From assembly GCF_004345645.1 (NCBI RefSeq), contig NZ_SLWS01000017.1, forward strand, positions 62,001 to 126,000: a stretch of 64,000 nt of DNA, in the 5' to 3' direction. The notes beneath the pieces are model-generated. The model did no database searches and was not told the DNA's origin. It saw only the letters and a list, made by a program, of their open reading frames with translations. The DNA is from Actinocrispum wychmicini. Lineage in GTDB: Bacteria > Actinomycetota > Actinomycetes > Mycobacteriales > Pseudonocardiaceae. The translations under genes and the position numbers were made by a program. Position 1 is the stretch's first letter. Every line of letters starts with the position of its first letter. Positions 58,920 through 64,000 of this stretch are shown here, piece by piece.

Positions 58920-61499
58920 ATGCATCTGCGTATCTCGGTGGCCTCGGCGAAGGTGACGATGCCGGTCACCGCGTCCACCATGGTGATCCGCGACCGGCTG
59001 GAGGTTCTTGTCGACGCCGCCGTGGCGCGTCGCGCGTTGACCGTGGTGTGCGCGCCCGCCGGGACTGGCAAAACGACAATGCTTGCGGGCTGGGCGCGAC
59101 GGCGAATGGACCGCGGTGACATGTACGTCGCGTGGATGTCGGTCGACTGCGAGGACAACGATTCCGCGTTGCTGTGGCTGGCGTTGCTGCGCGCGTTGAA
59201 ATGCAGTGGCGCGTGGCGGGACGAATGCCCGCTGGACGGGCTGATCCCACCGAACGGTGAATCGTACGCGGCTTTCGTCAACGCGGTCATCGCCGCGTTC
59301 GACGGGCTGGACAAACCGATGATCCTGGTGGTCGACGGGGTGCACGACGTCCGGTCAGCGGACGCCGTGCACACCTTGGACCTGCTGCTGCGGCACCTGC
59401 CGTCGACGCTGCGCCTGGTGCTGGCCACGAGGTTCCCGCCGCCGCTGATGCTGCCGCGGCTGAAGCTGGAGGGCCGGCTGGCGCAGATCGGACCGGACGA
59501 GCTCACCTTCACCCGGGACGAGGCTCGGCTGCTGTACGCGAACGAAGGCGTCCGGTTGACCGAGACCGCGCTCGACCTGGTGATGGAACGCACCGAGGGG
59601 TGGGCGGCCGCGTTGCGCGTGGCCGTGCTGACCGCCGCGGACGCGAGCGTCGGTGTCGCCGAGGACGATCGTGCGATGGCCGAGTACCTGACGGCGGAGA
59701 TCTTCGGCCGTCAATCCCGTGACGTCCAATGGTTCATGCTGACCACCAGTGCCTGCCGCGCGGTCAGCGCGGACCTCGCGGTCGCGCTGTCGGGCCAGCA
59801 GAACGCCGGTCAGGTCCTGGACCTGCTGGATCGCACCGGGATCATGGTCCCCGACCGTGGCATGGCGCCGGGGTGGTACCGCTATCACCCGCTGCTGCGC
59901 GGTTATCTTTGGGCCGAGTTGGGTCGTCGGGGTACGGCCGCGCAGCAGCACCAGAACCGGGTCGCGGCCGGGTGGTTCGCCGGCCACGACGACCCGTTGG
60001 GCGCGGTTGAACACGGTATCGCCGCGGGAGATGACGACCGTGCGTCCCGGCTGCTGGCCAAGACCGGCCTCGAACTGGTCCTTAAAGGACAGTCTGGCCG
60101 GCTGTGCGAGATCGTTCGGACCGTGCCGGAGCACGTCGGCCGGCGTCCGTCGGTCGCGCTTGTCGCGGCGGCGGCGAGCCTGGACAGCGGTGACGTCGCG
60201 ACGGCCGAACGATTCCTGCGCGGCCTCGGCAAGCTGCCCACCCGGCGGCTTCAGGCCCTACACGCCGCTGTCCAGGTCCACCGGTCGAGACTGCTCGGCG
60301 ACGCCGCCGATGTGCAGGCCCACACGGGGCGGACCGGCGACCGGGACGTCGACCTGCTCGCGTTGGTCAACCGCGGCATCGCCCACGCCTGGACCGGACG
60401 TCACGGGCCCGCCGACGCCGACCTTCGGAGCGCGTTGACGGTCGCCAACGCCGAGCAACGGGACGCGATCGCACTGGAGTGCCAGGTGCACCTGGCCGGG
60501 ATGGCGGTCGTCAGGGGAGACCTGACCGAGCTGCGCGGCCACACCACGGCCGCGCTCGAACTGGCGACCGCACGCGGGTGGACGGGCACGTCCCGGAGCG
60601 CCTACCTGTACACCTTGCTCGGAGTCGAGGCGTACCAACGGTTGGACGACGAAGGCGCGCGAAGACACGCTGCGAGGGCCATGGAGTTGATGGCGCCGAA
60701 CGTCGACCCCACGATCGACCTGTCCACATGCACCCTGTGGGCGATGATCAGCTACGACGCCGCGAAGGACCCGCACCGGGTGGCGACCGCCCTGCACCGA
60801 CTCTGGCAACGGCTTGACGGCAAAGCGGTGTCGCCAGCCCTCGTCGCCTACACGGCACCCACCCGGCAACGGATGGCGCTGCGGGTCGGCGAGACCCAGT
60901 GGGCCATCGACGTCATCGACCACATGGACAGTTTGACCACGGCCCGCGGCGAGAGCGCGTTGCTGCGAGCCATACTGAACGCGCACAAAGGCAGGATCAG
61001 CACCACCCGGCGGCTGCTCGCTCCCGTCCTGGATGGACAGACCAGAGTCCTGCTCACCAGCACGCTCATTGACGCGTGGCTGCTGGAAGCGCACCTGGCC
61101 GACCGTTGCGACATGGCCAACCGCGCCCACGAAGCCCTCTGCCGAGCCCTCACGCTGGCAGCGCCCCACCGGGTGATGCGGCCGTTCCGGGAAGCCGGCT
61201 ACTCGGTCCGCGACCTGCTCGTCCGTGACGCCGGACGATTCGGCCGGCTCGAACCGTTCGCCACCGACGTGCGCGACCGGCTGCCGGTGTCCGTGCCCAC
61301 GGTCACCGACGGACTCACCGAACGCGAACAGGAACTGCTCACCGAACTGCCGTCGATGCGCACCGCCGGGGAGATCGCCGAGACCATGTTCGTGTCCGTC
61401 AACACAGTGAAGACCCATCTCCGCGGCATCTACCGGAAACTCGGCGTCAGCCAACGCAGGGACGCGATCTCCGTCGCCCGCGAACGCGGGCTGCTCTGA
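58920..61499 (+). CDS. MalT-like LuxR-family activator (second of a pair)
   Basis: ATG 58920 (GGGAGAAGA upstream) gives 859 residues; the in-frame ATG at 58704 that overlaps the GH15 stop is less likely because the intervening stretch lacks coding bias. Walker A VVCAPAGTGKTTMLAGWA (about 43-60), Walker B ILVVDGVHDVRS, helical STAND/TPR region, and the C-terminal HTH LTEREQELLTELPSMRTAGE then VNTVKTHLRGIYRKLGV. Nearly the same tail as the 53941 protein. Paralogous to it and both flank GH15, so they may sense different sugars. A strong terminator follows. Confidence 0.9.
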   Translation: MHLRISVASAKVTMPVTASTMVIRDRLEVLVDAAVARRALTVVCAPAGTGKTTMLAGWARRRMDRGDMYVAWMSVDCEDNDSALLWLALLRALKCSGAWRDECPLDGLIPPNGESYAAFVNAVIAAFDGLDKPMILVVDGVHDVRSADAVHTLDLLLRHLPSTLRLVLATRFPPPLMLPRLKLEGRLAQIGPDELTFTRDEARLLYANEGVRLTETALDLVMERTEGWAAALRVAVLTAADASVGVAEDDRAMAEYLTAEIFGRQSRDVQWFMLTTSACRAVSADLAVALSGQQNAGQVLDLLDRTGIMVPDRGMAPGWYRYHPLLRGYLWAELGRRGTAAQQHQNRVAAGWFAGHDDPLGAVEHGIAAGDDDRASRLLAKTGLELVLKGQSGRLCEIVRTVPEHVGRRPSVALVAAAASLDSGDVATAERFLRGLGKLPTRRLQALHAAVQVHRSRLLGDAADVQAHTGRTGDRDVDLLALVNRGIAHAWTGRHGPADADLRSALTVANAEQRDAIALECQVHLAGMAVVRGDLTELRGHTTAALELATARGWTGTSRSAYLYTLLGVEAYQRLDDEGARRHAARAMELMAPNVDPTIDLSTCTLWAMISYDAAKDPHRVATALHRLWQRLDGKAVSPALVAYTAPTRQRMALRVGETQWAIDVIDHMDSLTTARGESALLRAILNAHKGRISTTRRLLAPVLDGQTRVLLTSTLIDAWLLEAHLADRCDMANRAHEALCRALTLAAPHRVMRPFREAGYSVRDLLVRDAGRFGRLEPFATDVRDRLPVSVPTVTDGLTEREQELLTELPSMRTAGEIAETMFVSVNTVKTHLRGIYRKLGVSQRRDAISVARERGLL

Positions 61500-61540
61500 G
61501 CCGTTGGGCGGCTGTGGGCCGGCCACAGTCGCCCAACGGC
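61500..61540. terminator. Strong bidirectional terminator between convergent genes
   Basis: GCCGTTGGGCG (61500-61510) pairs with CGCCCAACGGC (61530-61540); inside it CTGTGG (61512-61517) pairs with CCACAG (61523-61528), with one G-T mismatch between and a five-base loop. It lies directly between the stop of the activator and the stop of the macro-domain gene. Confidence 0.85.
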
Positions 61541-61541
61541 C

Positions 61542-62594
61542 TCATCGCCGGATCGCCGTCGTGCTCTCGCGGGACGCGGACAGGCCGAGCGACTTGACGG
61601 CGTCCTGGCAGGCCGTGAGCTCCCAGTCGGTGTACGCCAGGAAGAACACCGTGCTGAGCCTGCTCGTGGGCGTTCCCTTCAGGTAGTCGACCGCCGCGCC
61701 GATCAGCGTCCGGGCCGTCGCGGACGGCTCGCCGCCGCCTTCACCCGTGCCGAGCAGGGGGAAGATGATCGACCGCGGCTCGTGGCCGAGCTGTTCGGCG
61801 AGCCGGAGTGCCTCCCGTACGCACCGGTCCAGGCCCTGCACCTGCCGGTACCCGGAGCCAGGTTCGCCCTGGACCGCGGCGGAGTGGATGACGTGGTGGA
61901 CGTGGTTCTTCGCGGTGAGTTCGCCCGCCGACGTCATGATGGCCGTGCCCGCGATGACCGGGGTCCGGCCTTCGACCGCGCGAGCCAACTCGTCGGCGAT
62001 CACGTCGTTGGTCACCCGTCCGGCGGCGTCGTGCCTCGCGCCCTCGTACCGCATCAGCCCGGACACCGACTTCTCGTAGTACCGGGACATCTGCATGTCC
62101 ACGTTCTCGGAGTTGACCCAGATGTCGACGAAGTCGACGTGCCGCAGGTCGCCGGTGACGATGCCGATCCGGTCCCGGTCGCGCCGGCCGAGGTGGTAGT
62201 AGTGGACCCGCACGGCGTCGATGGCGTGCGGTGAGAACTGCTGCCGGAGCCGGTCGAGTTGCCGCTCCAGGTCGGCGATCCGGTCGTCCTTCGCCTTCGT
62301 CCACAGCTCGGCGGTGTCCTGTTCGGACAGTTTGCGCTGAACCCGAACGGCGACAAGGAGGATGGCGACCACGAACGCGGCCGCCCCGCCCAGCGAGAAC
62401 CCGAGCGTCGACCCGGTGACGGTCGAGTCGGGGAACAGCGAGAAGATCACGATCGTGGTGGTGATGGCCGCGCACAACCAGGCGAACGTGAGCAGGGCGT
62501 GCCGCCGCCCCACCATCGACGGGGTCAGCCCCACCAGCAGACAGCCGACGGTGATCCCCAGGAAGACGATCCACGCTGCGGTCACGTCAGTCAC
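61542..62594 (-). CDS. Transmembrane macro-domain protein (Thoeris-ThsA-like layout)
   Basis: 350 residues from GTG 62594 (GTGA overlap with the upstream stop). Three helices in the first 85 residues (AWIVFLGITVGCLLVGL, LTFAWLCAAITTTIVIF, GGAAAFVVAILLVAVRV), a charged helix (KAKDDRIADLERQLDRLRQQ), then a macro domain about 160-330: IGIVTGDLRHVDFVDIWVNS (nucleotide-binding VN), VHHVIHSAAVQGEPGSG and IIFPLLGTGEGGGEPSATA, the GTG phosphate loop. TM-macro effectors are known in type II Thoeris, where the macro domain binds a nucleotide signal and the membrane part acts. Here the partner is the STAND-like protein. Confidence 0.78.
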   Translation of the reverse strand: MTDVTAAWIVFLGITVGCLLVGLTPSMVGRRHALLTFAWLCAAITTTIVIFSLFPDSTVTGSTLGFSLGGAAAFVVAILLVAVRVQRKLSEQDTAELWTKAKDDRIADLERQLDRLRQQFSPHAIDAVRVHYYHLGRRDRDRIGIVTGDLRHVDFVDIWVNSENVDMQMSRYYEKSVSGLMRYEGARHDAAGRVTNDVIADELARAVEGRTPVIAGTAIMTSAGELTAKNHVHHVIHSAAVQGEPGSGYRQVQGLDRCVREALRLAEQLGHEPRSIIFPLLGTGEGGGEPSATARTLIGAAVDYLKGTPTSRLSTVFFLAYTDWELTACQDAVKSLGLSASRESTTAIRR

Positions 62595-64000
62595 TCCAGT
62601 GCGAAGAAGACGAGCCCGCCGACCGCGACCAGCCCGAGCAGGACGCCCTCGTTGAACCCGGCGGTCGGTGCCCAGCCCAGGAGCTGGAAGATCCACGCGG
62701 TGCCGACGGCCACGCCCTCCAACACCAGGGTCGGCAGTGGAAAGGTGAGCACCAGCTTTCGAGGATCCCAGTCGTCCGCGAAGGGAATCGCCGTGGCCAG
62801 GAGCTTTCCAGCCGCTGACAGGCGGCTGGCCTCGTCCCACAGGGCGAAGTAGAAGGCGACGGCGAGGATCGCCACATGGGCCATGGTGAGGAGATGGTAG
62901 GAGATCCCGAGACTGTCGATGGCCGACCGGAAGACCAGCTCGGCGGCGACCAGGGAGCCGACGGCCGGCAGTCCCATGCCCACCAACGTGCCGAGCACGG
63001 TCAGCCATGAGGTCGGGTGCTGGTTCGGCAGTACCACCCGGATGGCGGAGCTGAAGTACGTGGTCGCCGTTTGGAGCCGGCTTCGAACCAGTTCGCTCTC
63101 GTGGTTCAGGGCGGCGTGGATCACTTCTCCGCCGACCACGGTCAGTCTGTGCTCGATGCGTTGATCGGCCTTCGAGCCGCTGGAATACACCGCCTGGCCC
63201 AGTAGTTCGCGGAAGGCCGAACGGAGGACCAGCAGCCGTCGTACCGCCGCCAGAGCCTGGTCAGCCGTGTCTTCGGTCAGATTCTTGTCGAGCAGCCAGA
63301 TCAGCGTGTCGGCCTCGTGGAGGATTTCGTCCGCCAGGTGTGGTACCAGATCGCTTTTCGGCGGTCGGGAGGCGGTCAACGGTCGTGGCTGGCGGGTCAA
63401 CTCCCGTACCGAGTCCTTGATGGAGTTCTTGAACTTCTCCGCCGTTTGGAGCTGGGACGTGCGGTACTCCTCGCGCCAGGCCAGGATGATGTGACCGAGC
63501 AGGTCGTGCAGGAGTTCGAACTCCTCGCGATCCAACCGGATCACCCGCTGCAGAATCGGCGTACCGCTGGCGGTGAGCCTGCCCATCACCCCTCGGATCA
63601 GCCTGGTCAACTCCTCGTGCGGCAGGCGGGCCACCCATGTTCCACCGTCTTCGTCGTACGAGTTCAGGAAGTCCGACCACTGCAGGAGTTCGGTGAGGTC
63701 GTGCACGGTGAGCGCGGTTTTCGCGCCGGTCGGCAGGACGAGGTACCGGGAGACGGCGTAGAAGATCGCGGTCTGCGCCGGTTCCAGGTTGTTGAGGATC
63801 TCCGAGGTGAAGTTCCGCAGGATCTGGCCGGCGCCGCCCAGCTTCTCGTAGGTCCGCATGTCCAGGCGCGGTGGTTTCGACTCGTCGCCGGTGCGCCACA
63901 TCGTGGACCAGATGATCTGGAAGAACCCGGGCTCGAAGCGTTGTTCGCCGGGTTCCTGGCTGCCGGCCGAGCGTTCCTCCAGGTCGTCGATGGTCCGGGT
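62591..64000 (-). CDS. STAND NTPase-like protein, C-terminal part (cut by window edge)
   Basis: The frame is open to the right edge, with about 470 residues visible (an internal ATG lies at 63901). The part near the edge (RSAGSQEPGEQRFEPGFFQI, YEKLGGAGQILRNFTSEILN, AQTAIFYAVSRYLVLPTGAK) resembles the winged-helix end of nSTAND modules. It is followed by helical regions and four C-terminal transmembrane helices (TVLGTLVGMGLPAVGSLVAA, LLTMAHVAILAVAFYFALW, LPTLVLEGVAVGTAWIFQLL, GVLLGLVAVGGLVFFALE). The nucleotide-binding domain should lie right of the window. Coupled by GTGA to the TM-macro gene. A defence role is an inference from the pairing. Confidence 0.6.
   Translation of the reverse strand, partial: TRTIDDLEERSAGSQEPGEQRFEPGFFQIIWSTMWRTGDESKPPRLDMRTYEKLGGAGQILRNFTSEILNNLEPAQTAIFYAVSRYLVLPTGAKTALTVHDLTELLQWSDFLNSYDEDGGTWVARLPHEELTRLIRGVMGRLTASGTPILQRVIRLDREEFELLHDLLGHIILAWREEYRTSQLQTAEKFKNSIKDSVRELTRQPRPLTASRPPKSDLVPHLADEILHEADTLIWLLDKNLTEDTADQALAAVRRLLVLRSAFRELLGQAVYSSGSKADQRIEHRLTVVGGEVIHAALNHESELVRSRLQTATTYFSSAIRVVLPNQHPTSWLTVLGTLVGMGLPAVGSLVAAELVFRSAIDSLGISYHLLTMAHVAILAVAFYFALWDEASRLSAAGKLLATAIPFADDWDPRKLVLTFPLPTLVLEGVAVGTAWIFQLLGWAPTAGFNEGVLLGLVAVGGLVFFALE

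Noticed and set aside
1..64000. tRNA, rRNA, CRISPR arrays and integrase attachment core
   Set aside because: No cloverleaf, rRNA segment, or regularly spaced direct repeats were seen by eye. Short structured RNAs could be missed without a covariance-model search.

Overview
The window is high-GC bacterial DNA with tight operons, frequent GTG starts, ATGA/GTGA overlaps and AAGGAGG-like ribosome sites. Several families are typical of actinomycetes: DUF5753 regulators, DUF6879, 13E12-type HNH endonuclease, GAF-ANTAR and MalT-like LuxR proteins. I read it as a filamentous actinomycete chromosome, plausibly Pseudonocardiales; the genus is inference. I saw no rRNA, tRNA or CRISPR array.

Layout. 1-4258: an early-type operon on the minus strand, like an integrated phage or AICE (replication-like protein cut by the left edge, ParB-like protein, stand-alone YqaJ-type domain), divergent from an XRE repressor. 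4419-9888: a second accessory module. A DUF5753 regulator with DUF6879 and a small partner faces a run of five overlapping small genes that ends in a 34-residue peptide overlapping a PIMT-like methyltransferase, which looks like a minimal RiPP locus. 9889-10425: non-coding, with strong hairpins. 10426-24397: carbohydrate and secretion genes, namely two sugar-ABC permeases without their ATPase or binding protein, a secreted GH2-LamG enzyme, a trypsin-like protease, a VOC protein, a 1987-residue ThuA/sugar-dehydrogenase protein, a membrane-anchored partner and an FAD oxidase. 24410-25940: a 13E12/HNH gene framed by near-identical 128-bp inverted repeats.

25959-31811: a five-gene minus-strand operon (PhyH dioxygenase, DUF6271-like protein, ornithine-decarboxylase-like/GNAT fusion, MFS exporter, methyltransferase) behind two DasR-like operator palindromes; it looks like an uncharacterised small-molecule pathway. 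32073-42706: mixed functions (IMPase-like phosphatase, GT-C transferase, lipoprotein, GH18-like protein, FAD monooxygenase, pleiotropic regulator, YdeI, DMT exporter, stand-alone LuxR domain). 42793-49097: a tightly coupled TetR, acyl-CoA ligase, enoyl-CoA hydratase, amino-acid permease, serine hydrolase and binding-lipoprotein operon. 49282-53860: a transporter and a stress-type cluster (DUF1269, AI-2E exporter, DUF7144, degenerate metallo-beta-lactamase fold, GAF-ANTAR).

53941-61499: a GH15 enzyme between two paralogous MalT/LuxR activators, with an 18-bp inverted repeat in the divergent promoter. 61542-64000: a transmembrane macro-domain protein coupled by a GTGA overlap to the C-terminal part of a STAND-like protein that runs off the right edge, a candidate defence pair. 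The most interesting regions are this pair, the 6.8-9.6 kb peptide/methyltransferase operon, the 26-31.8 kb cluster and the inverted-repeat HNH element.
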